This document shows, piece by piece, positions 52,835 through 62,801 of a stretch of DNA of 64,000 nucleotides; position 1 is the first letter of the stretch, and the number at the start of each line of letters is the position of its first letter. A model generated the notes under the pieces. It saw only the letters and a list, made by a program, of their open reading frames with translations. It was not told the DNA's origin and made no database searches. The translations under genes and the position numbers were made by a program. Origin of the DNA: Prevotella sp. oral taxon 475 (lineage in GTDB: Bacteria; Bacteroidota; Bacteroidia; Bacteroidales; Bacteroidaceae); assembly GCF_018127805.1 (NCBI RefSeq), contig NZ_CP072334.1, positions 1,032,001 through 1,096,000 of the forward strand. The letters run 5' to 3'.

Positions 52835-52925
52835 TGTGTCTCCTTTCGTTGTCGTCTTATTTTTTTTGTGTTGAAAATGTGGCTTGATGGCGTTTGAGAA
52901 TGTCTTCCTGAAACGCAATGGCACG

Positions 52926-52956
52926 AAAAAGGGGCAACACCTCAATGGTGTGCCCC
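52926..52956 (-). terminator. Terminator of tRNA-Ser
   Basis: On the minus strand, GGGGC and ACACC pair with GGTGT and TGCCCC (one bulge), directly 3' of the tRNA, and five T follow (52930-52926). Confidence 0.8.
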
Positions 52957-53047
52957 TGGCGGAAGATGAGGGATTCAAACCCCCGATACCCGAAAGGGGT
53001 ATACCGGATTTCGAGTCCAGCGCATTCGATCACTCTGCCAATCTTCC
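52957..53047 (-). tRNA. tRNA-Ser(CGA)
   Basis: The minus strand folds as a class II tRNA: acceptor GGAAGAT paired with ATCTTCC, D arm TGGCAGAGTGATCGAATGCG, anticodon loop CTCGAAA (anticodon CGA at 53013-53011, reading UCG), a long variable arm TATACCCCTTTCGGGTATC, and TpsiC arm GGGGGTTTGAATCCCTC. CCA is encoded (52959-52957). A TACCTTTG element lies just upstream and a terminator just downstream, so it is its own transcription unit. Confidence 0.95.
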
Positions 53048-53057
53048 TTTCTGCGTG

Positions 53058-53065
53058 CAAAGGTA
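53058..53065 (-). promoter_or_regulatory. -7 element of the tRNA-Ser promoter
   Basis: TACCTTTG on the minus strand, 10 nt before the tRNA 5' end. A T-rich stretch near 53085 stands where the -33 element is expected but is not a clear TTTG. Confidence 0.6.
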
Positions 53066-53114
53066 ATCATTAATTTGAAAAAACGGCAGGCTTCGGTCGA
53101 ATAATTCGTAAAAG

Positions 53115-53702
53115 CTACCCCTCGAACGAGATTTTGTCGAGTTTGCTGCGCAGCAAAAAGGCTTTTGAACGGGCGATGGAGAGGACGATTTCGCAGGTGT
53201 TGTCATAGTGCATGTCTACGATTCTTGCGCCCATCTCTCTGGCTGTGCGCATCACTTTATTCATCAGCGGGTAGACGAAAGTGTGAACAACGGTTTCTTC
53301 TACGGTCTTTTTCACCTTCGAGGCGTTCTCAATGGCCAGTGCCGCTGCAGTTCGGTAGGCTGAGATGAGTCCGCCCGTCCCGAGATTCACCCCCCCGTAA
53401 TAGCGCACCACCACGACGAGAATGTCGGTCAGTTCGTTGCTGTTGATTTGTCCGAGAATAGGTTTCCCTGCCGTACTGCTGGGCTCGCCGTCGTCGTTGG
53501 CCCTGAAATCCTGACGCTCGGCCCCCAAAACGTATGCGTAACATACGTGTCGGGCATCGTAATATTTCTTTCTGTAATCCGCAATGAGGTCTTTCACCTG
53601 CTCTACCGATGCTGCCGGATGCGCAAAGGCCAAAAACTTACTCCGTTTCTCAGAGTAAATCCCCTCGCCGATGCTGTCTATTGTCTCGTACTCATCGTTC
53701 AT
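53115..53702 (-). CDS. YigZ/IMPACT-family protein
   Basis: A 195-residue protein of the UPF0029/IMPACT family. Its N-terminal domain has the family core YEYFDARH-like KKYYDARHVCYAYVLG, followed by RANDDGEPSSTAGKPIL and VVRYYGGVNLGTGGLISAY (residues about 45-125). A ferredoxin-like C-terminal domain follows. Eukaryotic IMPACT modulates GCN1/GCN2 signalling; bacterial YigZ has no settled function, though ribosome-linked or proline-peptidase-linked roles have been proposed. It stands alone on the minus strand upstream of the tRNA-Ser gene. Confidence 0.9.
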   Translation of the reverse strand: MNDEYETIDSIGEGIYSEKRSKFLAFAHPAASVEQVKDLIADYRKKYYDARHVCYAYVLGAERQDFRANDDGEPSSTAGKPILGQINSNELTDILVVVVRYYGGVNLGTGGLISAYRTAAALAIENASKVKKTVEETVVHTFVYPLMNKVMRTAREMGARIVDMHYDNTCEIVLSIARSKAFLLRSKLDKISFEG

Positions 53703-53726
53703 TCTTTTTCCTTTTTACATGAAAGA

Positions 53727-53758
53727 AGTGGTCTCTATTTGAAAAGATAGAGACCACT
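53727..53758 (-). terminator. Terminator after the serine-synthesis cluster
   Basis: A perfect 12-bp stem (AGTGGTCTCTAT at 53727-53738, ATAGAGACCACT at 53747-53758) with an 8-nt loop and a T-rich tail on the minus strand. It lies 84 bp after the DUF1015 stop. Confidence 0.75.
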
Positions 53759-53841
53759 GTCTGTCTTGTTTGCGAAGCGACAACGTTATTAAGGCTGCCT
53801 GTTCTCCGCGTTCATTTCATCTTACAGATGATGAAAAGAGG

Positions 53842-55092
53842 CTATTCGCCCAGTTTGTGAATCACTAAACCAGACCGGAGCTTCGGCTCGAACCAAGTAG
53901 CTTTAGGCGGCATGATTTTTCCGCTGTCGGCAATGTCCATAATCTGCTTCATCGAGACAGGATAAAGAGCCAATGCCATTTTCATTTCTCCACTGTCTAC
54001 GCGTGCTTTCAGTTCTTCCAATCCGCGGATTCCGCCAACGAAGTCGATGCGTTTGTCAGTCCGTAAATCTTTTATATTCAGGATTTCGTCGAGAATCAGT
54101 CTGCTGGAGATGTCTACATCGAGCACGCCGATGGGATCGGAATCGTCGTAAACACCCTTCTTGGCTGTCAAGCTGTACCACGTACCGCCTAAGTAGAGTG
54201 AGAAATTGTGCAGAGCCTCAGGATGATATATTTCCGTTCCCTTCTTTTCTACAATAAAATTCGTTGCGAGTTTCTCAAGGAACTCTTCCTCCGTTAGTCC
54301 GTTCAAGTCTTTCACCACCCGGTTATAGTCGAGAATGGTGAGCTGCGAAGCCTGGAAACAAACGGCCATAAAGTAGTTGTATTCCTCGTCTCCTCGATGA
54401 TTCGGATTGGCTTTAGCCTTTTCTGCACCCACCAAAGCAGCAGCTGCCGACCGGTGATGTCCGTCTGCAATGTAGAGAGCGGGCATTTTGGCAAACTCGC
54501 GAGTGATGGTTTCGATATCGGCAGCGTCTGAGATGATCCAGAATTGGTGTCCGAATCCGTCGACAGGTGCAATGAAATCGTATTCCGGTGTGGAAGTAAC
54601 ATATTTCTTGATCAAGCTGTCGAGCACACTGTTGTCGGGGTAAGCGAAGAATACGGGTTCGATGTTGGCATCGCAAACCCGAACATGTTTCATTCGGTCT
54701 TCTTCCTTATCCTTGCGCGTGAGCTCATGTTTCTTGATCACACCATTGAGATAATCGTTCACAAACGCCCCTACGACAAGCCCATACTGGGTTTTTCCGT
54801 TCATCGTCTGCGCGTAGATGTAATAACAATCCTGCGTGTCTTGCTTAAGCCAGCCTTTCTCTTGAAACTTTCTGAAGTTGCCGGCGGCCTGTTCGTAAAC
54901 TCTCGGATCATATTCGGAAGTGCCTGGTTCAAAGTCGATTTCTGGTTTGATGATGTGGTAAAGACTCATCTCATTGTCACCAGCCTCCGCACGTGCCTCT
55001 TCCGAACTCAGCACATCATACGGGCGGGATTCTACTTTTTCTACAAATTCTTTCGGGGGACGAATCCCTTTAAACGGTCTGATCGTTGCCAT
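53842..55092 (-). CDS. DUF1015-family protein of the serine cluster
   Basis: A 416-residue cytosolic protein with the DUF1015 pattern: IRPFKGIRPPKEFVEKVESRPYDVLSSEEARAEAG at the start, the DCYYIYAQTMNGKTQYGLVVGA region, LYIADGHHRSAAAAL (about 210-225, a His-rich putative catalytic loop) and the C-terminal MALALYPVSMKQIMDIADSGKIMPPKATWFEPKLRSGLV. The family has no firmly assigned reaction. In Bacteroidota it is recurrently the third gene after serC and serA, as here (7 bp after serA), which points to a role in serine or phosphoserine metabolism, for instance the missing phosphatase step. That link is inference from context. Confidence 0.85.
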   Translation of the reverse strand: MATIRPFKGIRPPKEFVEKVESRPYDVLSSEEARAEAGDNEMSLYHIIKPEIDFEPGTSEYDPRVYEQAAGNFRKFQEKGWLKQDTQDCYYIYAQTMNGKTQYGLVVGAFVNDYLNGVIKKHELTRKDKEEDRMKHVRVCDANIEPVFFAYPDNSVLDSLIKKYVTSTPEYDFIAPVDGFGHQFWIISDAADIETITREFAKMPALYIADGHHRSAAAALVGAEKAKANPNHRGDEEYNYFMAVCFQASQLTILDYNRVVKDLNGLTEEEFLEKLATNFIVEKKGTEIYHPEALHNFSLYLGGTWYSLTAKKGVYDDSDPIGVLDVDISSRLILDEILNIKDLRTDKRIDFVGGIRGLEELKARVDSGEMKMALALYPVSMKQIMDIADSGKIMPPKATWFEPKLRSGLVIHKLGE

Positions 55093-55098
55093 ACACGG

Positions 55099-56016
55099 TT
55101 ATTTGTTAACTTGAAACTTTGTACATCCGTCAGCAAAATAGGCATTGATTTGCTTTGCTGCGGCCAGTCCTGCATTGAAGTTTGCCTCTGCCGTCTGCGC
55201 GCCCATCTTCTTTGGCGTACTGAAATAGCGGCCTTCGAATTTAGCAAACTCAGCATCGGCATCGGGTTGGATGTCTGTAACAAATTTGAGGTCCTCTCGC
55301 TCAGCCATCAGTTTGAGCAATTCCGGTTCGTTAATGACCTCCTTGCGTGCCGTGTTAACAAGGATTCCGCCTTTGGGTAGCAAGTTAACGAGTTCGAAAT
55401 TGATGCTCTGTTTCGTTTCGGGAGTAGCGGGAATGTGCAGACTTACGATGTCGCATTGTTCGAACAATGCTCGTTGGTTGGGCACAGCATGAACTCCGGC
55501 TTCCTCAATCACATGAGCCGGACAGAAAGCGTCGAAAGCATAGACCTCCATGCCAAAACCCTTGGCGATACGAGCTACGTTTCGGCCTACGTTTCCAAAA
55601 GCCAACAGACCCAGTTTCTTGCCCATCAGCTCAGAACCCGACTTGCCATTGTAGAAAGCCCGCACGACATATACCAACAAACCCAGCACGAGTTCTGCCA
55701 CGGCATTTGCATTTTGTCCCGGGGTATTTTCTACGATGATGCCTTTCTTTTTGGCATATTCCGTATCGATAGAGTCGTAACCTGCTCCTGCGCGTACAAT
55801 GATTTTCAGTTGATGTGCAGCATCGAGCACATCGGCTGTTATCTTATCGGAGCGCACGATCATCGCGTTCACGTCTTTTACTGCATCGAGAAGTTGCGAC
55901 TTCTCTGTGTATTTTTCCAGCAGAACCACTTGGTGACCTGCGTTTTCAATCTCTTTTGTAATGGCCTTTACCGCTTTTGCAGCAAAGGGTTTTTCTGTTG
56001 CAACAAGTACTTTCAT
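55099..56016 (-). CDS. serA: D-3-phosphoglycerate dehydrogenase
   Basis: A 305-residue dehydrogenase from the ATG at 56016 (MKVLVATEKPF). It performs the first step of serine synthesis, 3-phosphoglycerate to phosphohydroxypyruvate. The family motifs are VRAGAGYDSIDTEYAKKKGI, the Rossmann loop LLAFGNVGRNVARIAKGFGMEVYAFD (about 145-170), NTARKEVINEPELLKLM (catalytic Arg) and a C-terminal catalytic region. It is the short form without the ACT regulatory domain, so the allosteric serine feedback of the E. coli type is not expected. It lies between serC and the DUF1015 gene on one strand. Confidence 0.9.
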   Translation of the reverse strand: MKVLVATEKPFAAKAVKAITKEIENAGHQVVLLEKYTEKSQLLDAVKDVNAMIVRSDKITADVLDAAHQLKIIVRAGAGYDSIDTEYAKKKGIIVENTPGQNANAVAELVLGLLVYVVRAFYNGKSGSELMGKKLGLLAFGNVGRNVARIAKGFGMEVYAFDAFCPAHVIEEAGVHAVPNQRALFEQCDIVSLHIPATPETKQSINFELVNLLPKGGILVNTARKEVINEPELLKLMAEREDLKFVTDIQPDADAEFAKFEGRYFSTPKKMGAQTAEANFNAGLAAAKQINAYFADGCTKFQVNK

Positions 56017-56112
56017 AAGGGAAACGTGTGTTTTGAAAGAGGAATGAAAAGGTATAGAGCCGACTGCTCGGCTCCACACCCTATTATATCACATTTTTTA
56101 TCGAGGGAGTTC

Positions 56113-57180
56113 TCACTTTTTGGCTTCAAATTCTTTCATACAAGCCACAAGAGCTTCGGCTCCTTCAAGCGACATGGCGTTGTAGCAGCTGGCTCTGAAG
56201 CCACCCACAGAGCGGTGACCCTTGATGCCTACCATACCGCGTTCGGTTGCAAATTCCATAAAGGGTTTTTCCAATTCGGCATATTCTTCGTTCATCACGA
56301 AACAAATATTCATCAGCGAGCGGTCTTCTTCGCGCACTGTTCCCTTGAACAGCTTGTTTCTGTCGATTTCGGAATAGATGATTTCGGCCCGTTGTTTGGC
56401 TTTCTTATCCATCGCTTCTACGCCACCGCTCTTCTTGATCCACCGAAGTGTCTCTAAGGCAGAATAGATGGGTACGACAGGAGGGGTGTTGAACATAGAG
56501 CCTTTTTCAACATGTGTACGATAGTCGAGCATGGTTGGAATCTCGCGTGGGGCCCGGCCCAACTTGTCATCTTTCACGATGATAACGGTGACACCGGCCA
56601 TCGCCAGATTCTTTTGGGCACCGGCATAGATGCAATCGTATTTGGAAACGTCTACCGAACGACTGAAAATATCTGACGACATATCGCCGATCAATGGTAC
56701 GGGAGAATCCGGCTCGCGACGAATCTCGGTGCCATAGATGGTGTTATTGGTGGTGATATGGAAGTAATCGGCGTCAGTAGGGATAACATAGTCTTTGGGA
56801 ATAAAGGTGTAGTTGGCATCTGCCGAAGAGGCCACCTCCACAGCTTCGCCATACAGCTTTGCCTCTTTCAGAGCTTTCTTTGCCCATACACCTGTGTTCA
56901 GATAGGCTGCTTTCTTGATAAGGAAGTTACAGGGCACCTGGGTGAACTGCAAGGAAGCACCGCCTCCAAGGAAAAGCACCGAGTAGCCTTCGGGTACATT
57001 CAGTAACTCTTTAATCAAGGCAACGGCTTCATCCAATACGGGCTGAAAATCTTTTGCTCGATGGCTGATTTCCATCAGAGAAAGGCCTGAACCATTGAAA
57101 TCCAAAATTTGTTTCGCCGTGTTCTCAATCACTTCCCTTGGAAGAATCGACGGACCGGCATTAAAATTGTACTTCTTCAT
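56113..57180 (-). CDS. serC: Phosphoserine aminotransferase
   Basis: A 355-residue class V aminotransferase, from the ATG at 57180 ([14 protein letters not shown]). It converts phosphohydroxypyruvate and glutamate to phosphoserine; it can also serve pyridoxine synthesis, for which pdxA is in this window. The family signatures are [33 protein letters not shown], the PLP lysine in [14 protein letters not shown] (about 195) and [16 protein letters not shown]. It is the first gene of a serC-serA-DUF1015 run. A TATCTTCG element near 57237 could be its promoter but deviates from consensus. Confidence 0.95.
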   Translation of the reverse strand: MKKYNFNAGPSILPREVIENTAKQILDFNGSGLSLMEISHRAKDFQPVLDEAVALIKELLNVPEGYSVLFLGGGASLQFTQVPCNFLIKKAAYLNTGVWAKKALKEAKLYGEAVEVASSADANYTFIPKDYVIPTDADYFHITTNNTIYGTEIRREPDSPVPLIGDMSSDIFSRSVDVSKYDCIYAGAQKNLAMAGVTVIIVKDDKLGRAPREIPTMLDYRTHVEKGSMFNTPPVVPIYSALETLRWIKKSGGVEAMDKKAKQRAEIIYSEIDRNKLFKGTVREEDRSLMNICFVMNEEYAELEKPFMEFATERGMVGIKGHRSVGGFRASCYNAMSLEGAEALVACMKEFEAKK

Positions 57181-57802
57181 ACACATGATATTTTAGTTAA
57201 ACAAGTTCGTTTTTGTTTTCGGATAGTAAACATCGCGAAGATAGTTTTTTTTATTTGTACAGCCAAATTTTTTGTCGAATATTTTTATGAACAAGAGTTT
57301 GTTTGAGAGAGACAGGTGTATTAAAAAATAGAATATATGTTGAGATTGCTTGCAGAAGGGAGGTGGAACCCGGTGTGAATAAATCCTTGTTGTCGTTGTT
57401 TTTATAAAACGAATATCTTTTTGATAAATTGATTTTCTATCTGTTTGACCCTGCAAAACATTCCTTTCTCGGTTCGTTTGGGTCATTCTGCTTCATCAGG
57501 ATGAGTGGGATTATTTTCTCACGCCTTGGTCTCTGTTTCCTAATGCTTTGATTTCGGTATGGCCATCTCTTAGCTTTTGCATCCTCATCTCTTAGCTTTT
57601 GCAGGTCATTTTCTTAGTTTTTGAAGTGCAAAAGCTAAGAGATGGAAAAGTGAGAAGGAAACCATTGGAAATCAGTTGAATAGCGTGGTGAGGATCATGT
57701 TTAAGTGGGAGTGGATTCAACGCTAAGCAAGAATGGACTTAACGCCTTGAATGAGTAGGAAAGATAAGGGGATGGGCGATCGTTTTCGGCTTGCCTATCT
57801 GA
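57181..57802. other. Intergenic region with two 22-bp repeat patches
   Basis: No gene is seen. ATCTCTTAGC words lie at 57565 and 57587 with a third decayed unit at about 57608 and an inverted copy near 57628, the AGCTAAG family. A different array follows at 57690, 57712 and 57734 (TGGATTnAACGC-like), again 22 bp apart. Confidence 0.7.
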
Positions 57803-60800
57803 TCATGTAGTTTTGTTTTTCTTTTGCAGAGTTCTTTTTCGGGTCCAGCCAAAGAGATCTCGCCAGCCGTTGAAGTCTTTTTTAAGGATCAGTCCGATGC
57901 CTTGAGTGTTGAGACTGTTTCGAGTGAAATATCGGTCGTTGGTTTGATTGTACATCTTGATGGCCATGCTTCCGCTGGGGAAGAGCAGGTAGCGGATGTC
58001 GAAATCGCCGATGAAACCGGTTGTAGCATTGGCATTGTCGCGGTAGCCGAACTGACTATTGATGAGCAAACGGTTGTTGAGCAGACGCCCGCTGAGGGTT
58101 CCTTCATACTCGGCGTTGTTCCATCCCTCGTCGCCTGTAGAGATGTTGGCTCCGAAGTTCCAGTTCGTGTTATTGATAACCGAGCCTAACACGTTGTTGA
58201 GCTGCTGACTGAGTGTGCTGCTCAGCAGACTTTGCATGGCAAGCGACGTTTGGCTCTGTGCGTTGGCATTGTCGAGGTCGGCATTATTGCGGCCTTGCGT
58301 ATAGAAACGACCCACGGCCAGGAGGTAGAGCACTTGTTGGTTCATTTCCTCTTCGCCGTTGATCAGGCTGTAGATCATTTGTTTCACGTTGCTGTTCACG
58401 GTGGGCATGTCGAGGTCGAAGGCCACTTTGGGGGCTGCGGGCGTACCGGTGATGTTCATCAAACAGTTGACGCGGATGGTGTTGTTCGAAAAACTGCGAC
58501 CGATGTTCAGGTCGGAGAGGCTCACGCCGTTAGCCGTATAAATGGCTTTTAGGTTGAGTGGAGCAGCATAGGGGTCACCTCCAAAGGCGATGGTACTGCC
58601 TTGTTCGAAAGAAAATTCTTTCTTGATGACGTTCTGAATGGTGAGTTTGTAGAGGCCATGATCGATGACGTAATTGCCAAAAAGGTCGAATGTGCCCTTA
58701 TTATAATAGGTGGCGCGGAGCGTCCCGTTGCCGTTCAGGGTGATATAATCGCCCGTTTGCCGATCCATCATCAGTTTGATGGTAGCCTCGGGTGTACAAT
58801 TCACCAAGAAGTTCAGGCGGATGTCAGTGGGAATATCCACCTCTTCCTCCTCCTCTTGGGCGGTTTCTTTATCGGGAGAAGAGGCGATGGAGGAAACGAT
58901 GGGGGAGAGAGGAGAGGAGGCCCAGTGAATGAAGTGGTTGTTGTTGATGTTCTCCGGACTTGAAACGTTATAAACCAACGTAGAATTTCGTTCGGGTGTC
59001 GCGGTGATATCTATGTTCACCTCGCCGCTTTTCCCGGTAATGAGACATCGGCCGGTGGCGAAGACGGTTCCATAGAAAGTGTCTTCGCCGAAGTCTTTCG
59101 TGTCATAGACCAACAGTTTGCGGGCCTTGATGTCTAAGTCGTAAGAGAGATGGGTGAGATGTTTGTGCCGGATGAAACCTTTGAGAATGCCTGTGTTGCC
59201 GTGTCGGTCTTCAAACTCCTCGCCTTTGAGTTCTATTTCGTCGGGCCGCATGCGCACCACGGCGTTCTTGAGTTGGTAGGTGGTGTTGAGACTGCTGATG
59301 GTGAAGAAGCCGTTAGCGGTGAGTTGGCCCGTCAGATTGATGTGACTCAGTGGCCCCGAGAGCCTCACTTCGCCCGTGGCCTGGGCCTGGACGTCTTTCA
59401 TAAAACTCTTGCAAAAACCCTCTAAGAATGCGATGTTGGTGTTGCTGGCACGGATGCCCAGGTCGATATAATTGTGTTTGGGTGAGACATAGCCGTTGAT
59501 GAAGGTGTTTTTGATGGGGCCGTCGTTGGCAATGGCATCGATGTCGATTTGCCCTTTGAGGTTGTTGAATCGCACGTCGGCTGTGAGTGTTCCCATGTCT
59601 CCGCCTTCGAACCGGAAGTTTCTCACCTTCAGACGGGCATAAGCATCGGGAGTGGTAAACAGAGTCTTGACAATGGCGGTGCCTGTGGCCAGTCCGTCGA
59701 ATTCAACCGAGTGGAAGTCTACCAAACCGAGAATGTAGTTTACATCTACGTCTTTGAGTTCTACGGCAACCGAATCCATTGGATTTTTTGTGGCCGCGCC
59801 GTCGATGATGATGTGTTGGTTGTTGTGACTCACGGCAAATTGGTGAAACACAAGATGGTTTTGTTGGTAGGTCAGCTCCGAGGCTCTCACCTTCCACACA
59901 GTGTCGCCCACCAGAATGTCGGATGGTTTCACAGCTACGTGTGCCGTAGACAGTCCTGCGGCATCTTTGAAGAAGGTGGTCTCCGTTTTGACTTCTCCTC
60001 GCAGCAACGGCTTTCGCCCGTTGTCGAAGGCGATGATGGAAGAGAGCTTGTTGTCGGCGGCGGCGGTTTGGAGGTCGAGGCGAAGCTTTTTCCCGTCGGT
60101 AGCACGTTTTTCGAGCTTTGCCGAGACGTTGAGCGTATCGTTGATGGTGATGATGCGCACGTCGCCACCTTCGAATCGATTGCCGTCGTAGGCAAAGCCG
60201 GGGGCCTGGAGCAGCAGATCGAGCGACCTTCCCGTGTCGCTCATCGAGCCTTTCAGCTGCAACGGGTGCGTCAGTTCTAAGGGGATGTTGAAGAGATGTT
60301 GCAGCCAGTCGGTGCGTTCGATGTGTGCGCTCACCGAGAAGTTATTCGTCTGTGCATCGGTGGTGTGTGGCAGGCCGGGCAACGTGGGCAGTTTGCTGCC
60401 AATCAGGTTGGTGATGCTCTGCGAAAGTGTGTTGTAGTCGTACTTACCCATCAACGAGAATTCTCCGAAATCGCTCGTTGCCGTCAGCGTGTGCAGATGA
60501 TGGGTGTTGCTCACGTCAACGAATAGCCCCGAGAGTCGGTATTCGCCGCGTTCGGAGGTCATGGCGAAGTTGGTCAGTTCTATCTTTCCGTTGGCCGTGT
60601 TGAGACTTCGGCCAGTGATGTCAGCCAGGAGTTGAAAGCGGAATTGTGTGTTGGGCCACGTGTGTAAGAGCTTTAAGGCCGATGGGTTCAAGCTTCTTAC
60701 GTCGGCCGTGAGTTTGGCATAGGGCTCGCGCGCCGAGAAGCACACCCGGCCATGGAGCAGGATGTCGGCGTTGGGGTCTTCGATTTGCAGTCGCCCGTCG

Positions 60801-62233
60801 GCGGTTTTGTCGTACCATTGCCCGTCCAGCGAGATGTTTTGATAGCTGTAGCCATTGTAGTCTATCCGTGAGATGAGACCTTTGGCCTGCACAGAGGGTT
60901 GAGCGTTGGCCGGTATTCGTCCGTCGAGGTCGATGCGTGTGGCGACGATTCCCAGGCGGGCATCGGCCAAAATCTTACCCACGTCGATGCCGCTGGTTTC
61001 GATTCGGCCCGAGAAAGCATCGCCGCGTTTGTGCACCGCAATCGAAGCCCGCCCCGCACTCGTTTTGACAAGACCTTTGGCGGTCACGTCCGATCCCTGT
61101 CCGCTTGCTTCTCCAAGGCAGTCGATGTTTCCCAGGCGGACGAGATGGGGCGGAAGATGGAAGTGGGCACCAAAGTTGTCGGCCAAAAAGCGGATGCCTT
61201 CATGGCTAAGTCGTAGTCGGTCTATCTTCGTACTCCAGCTGATTTTTGCCCCTCGACGACTGACAGATCCGTTGGTCAAGAGCGATGCGCCCCCACCAGC
61301 AGCATTGATCTCTAACAGCGGGATGCGCAACGAGTGGCTCGTGCCCGAGAAATGGGCCCGAAGATGCAGCGTCTTTGTCGACTTTCGCAGAGCCGGCACA
61401 AAGCAAGAGAGTTCTGAAAGGACGATGCGCGAGGGCTCGATGCCTCCGCTAAAGCGCAGCGATGGCAACCAGAGCTGCCCGTCGCGGATGCTGTAGGTGG
61501 CCGTGAGTGGGCCCAACTTGAGGCGTGTGGTGGGCAATTGTAGATAGACATCTTCCAGTTGGGCCGCTTTCCGGTTGGCCGTGAGATGGGCGGCAAACGA
61601 GCGCAGATGCAGCCCCGAGGCCTCGTTCAGGGCGATGTCGCGGATGTTGAGGTTCAGGCTGTCGTCGCTGAGGGCGTTGAGGATGAGGTGTGCGCTGATG
61701 TCGCGCAGGTCGAGGTGATGGGGTGAAAAGCGGTTGGAAGGTGGAACGTCCTGCCGGTCGTAGCGGATGCTGCCGCGGCGGATGATGAGGGTGTTGATCT
61801 TTAGGTCGATGGGTGTGTGCGTGGTGGTGTCTTTCGAGGCCAGTGAGTCCAGCAGAAATTGGAAATTGGCGGGTGTCTGCGCATTAGATTGGTAGAGCTT
61901 TGCCTTCAGTCCGAACAGCTGAGCCGAATAGATGTAGACCTTTCCGTTCAGCAAGGCAGCATAATCGAACTTGGCCGAGAGCCGCGCCGTGCGCAACATC
62001 TCTTTCTTTTGCTGGTCGAGGATCAGCACATCGTCGATGATGATGCGGTTGAGAAAGCCCAGGTTCACCCGTCCCACGGCAACGGTTGTGCCCAATTTCT
62101 TCGACAGAGCCTTGCCTACGCTGGCACCCACAAGGCCCTGTATGGCGGGGATGTGTAGCAGTACCACTATCGCCAGATAGAAGATGACCACCGTTATGAA
62201 AACTCCGTTGATGATGTGCCTTAACTTTCTCAA
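57803..62233 (-). CDS. TamB-like translocation/assembly module protein
   Basis: A 1476-residue envelope protein. A single N-terminal membrane helix (about 11-30: VFITVVIFYLAIVVLLHI) anchors it in the inner membrane. A ~1300-residue repeating beta structure of AsmA/TamB type follows. The C-terminal domain (about 1170-1450) matches the TamB/DUF490 family, with NLKAIYTANGVSLSDLNIGR, MNITGTPAAPKVAFDLDMPT and QQLNNVLGSVINNTNWNFGANIS. TamB-like proteins bridge the periplasm in lipid transport and outer-membrane protein assembly with TamA. No tamA is in the window. A TAATTTTG element lies 18 bp upstream of the ATG. Length is within the family's broad range. Confidence 0.9.
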   Translation of the reverse strand: MRKLRHIINGVFITVVIFYLAIVVLLHIPAIQGLVGASVGKALSKKLGTTVAVGRVNLGFLNRIIIDDVLILDQQKKEMLRTARLSAKFDYAALLNGKVYIYSAQLFGLKAKLYQSNAQTPANFQFLLDSLASKDTTTHTPIDLKINTLIIRRGSIRYDRQDVPPSNRFSPHHLDLRDISAHLILNALSDDSLNLNIRDIALNEASGLHLRSFAAHLTANRKAAQLEDVYLQLPTTRLKLGPLTATYSIRDGQLWLPSLRFSGGIEPSRIVLSELSCFVPALRKSTKTLHLRAHFSGTSHSLRIPLLEINAAGGGASLLTNGSVSRRGAKISWSTKIDRLRLSHEGIRFLADNFGAHFHLPPHLVRLGNIDCLGEASGQGSDVTAKGLVKTSAGRASIAVHKRGDAFSGRIETSGIDVGKILADARLGIVATRIDLDGRIPANAQPSVQAKGLISRIDYNGYSYQNISLDGQWYDKTADGRLQIEDPNADILLHGRVCFSAREPYAKLTADVRSLNPSALKLLHTWPNTQFRFQLLADITGRSLNTANGKIELTNFAMTSERGEYRLSGLFVDVSNTHHLHTLTATSDFGEFSLMGKYDYNTLSQSITNLIGSKLPTLPGLPHTTDAQTNNFSVSAHIERTDWLQHLFNIPLELTHPLQLKGSMSDTGRSLDLLLQAPGFAYDGNRFEGGDVRIITINDTLNVSAKLEKRATDGKKLRLDLQTAAADNKLSSIIAFDNGRKPLLRGEVKTETTFFKDAAGLSTAHVAVKPSDILVGDTVWKVRASELTYQQNHLVFHQFAVSHNNQHIIIDGAATKNPMDSVAVELKDVDVNYILGLVDFHSVEFDGLATGTAIVKTLFTTPDAYARLKVRNFRFEGGDMGTLTADVRFNNLKGQIDIDAIANDGPIKNTFINGYVSPKHNYIDLGIRASNTNIAFLEGFCKSFMKDVQAQATGEVRLSGPLSHINLTGQLTANGFFTISSLNTTYQLKNAVVRMRPDEIELKGEEFEDRHGNTGILKGFIRHKHLTHLSYDLDIKARKLLVYDTKDFGEDTFYGTVFATGRCLITGKSGEVNIDITATPERNSTLVYNVSSPENINNNHFIHWASSPLSPIVSSIASSPDKETAQEEEEEVDIPTDIRLNFLVNCTPEATIKLMMDRQTGDYITLNGNGTLRATYYNKGTFDLFGNYVIDHGLYKLTIQNVIKKEFSFEQGSTIAFGGDPYAAPLNLKAIYTANGVSLSDLNIGRSFSNNTIRVNCLMNITGTPAAPKVAFDLDMPTVNSNVKQMIYSLINGEEEMNQQVLYLLAVGRFYTQGRNNADLDNANAQSQTSLAMQSLLSSTLSQQLNNVLGSVINNTNWNFGANISTGDEGWNNAEYEGTLSGRLLNNRLLINSQFGYRDNANATTGFIGDFDIRYLLFPSGSMAIKMYNQTNDRYFTRNSLNTQGIGLILKKDFNGWRDLFGWTRKRTLQKKNKTT

Positions 62234-62250
62234 AAGCTTTGTTTTGCGTG

Positions 62251-62258
62251 CAAAATTA
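62251..62258 (-). promoter_or_regulatory. -7 element of the TamB-like gene
   Basis: TAATTTTG on the minus strand, 18 bp before the ATG. No good -33 TTTG at the expected distance, so confidence is modest. Confidence 0.45.
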
Positions 62259-62299
62259 CATCAAATAGGGCTGAAATGCTCATATTTGTCTTCACAATG

Positions 62300-62331
62300 T
62301 TTGTCTGTTTAAGAAAGTTTGCATACCTTTG
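62300..62331 (+). promoter_or_regulatory. Promoter of CA-repeat leader B
   Basis: TTTG (62300-62303), a 20-bp spacer and TACCTTTG (62324-62331), the same elements and spacing as in leader A at 46494-46525. Confidence 0.8.
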
Positions 62332-62410
62332 CCGCCGTCTTCCTCTCTGTATAAGGTGTATGAATGTGGCAGAGGGGCAGAAAAACAAAAACAACAGTGC
62401 ATATATAATA

Positions 62411-62593
<183 letters not shown>

Positions 62594-62640
62594 CACTTTT
62601 TTGCTTTTTCTTACGCGCGCGTAAAGCGTGGCGCAACCAT

Positions 62641-62683
62641 AGCCTGCAAAGGGATTCTCTGCGAATCTCTTTGCAGGCTTTTT
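62641..62683 (+). terminator. Terminator/attenuator of leader B
   Basis: A 17-bp stem with one G-U pair (62641-62657 with 62663-62679), a 5-nt loop and a T run to 62683. It is closely similar to the hairpin at 46810-46850. Confidence 0.9.
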
Positions 62684-62801
62684 GGTGCAGCTGTCTCTCA
62701 CCCTATTTCTCAAAATATCGAGAGTAAAGCCTCAATGCTTTTCAATAGTAATTCTTTAAAAATAGAGTTTTATAAAGTTTCATTTAAAATCAAGACAAGT
62801 T

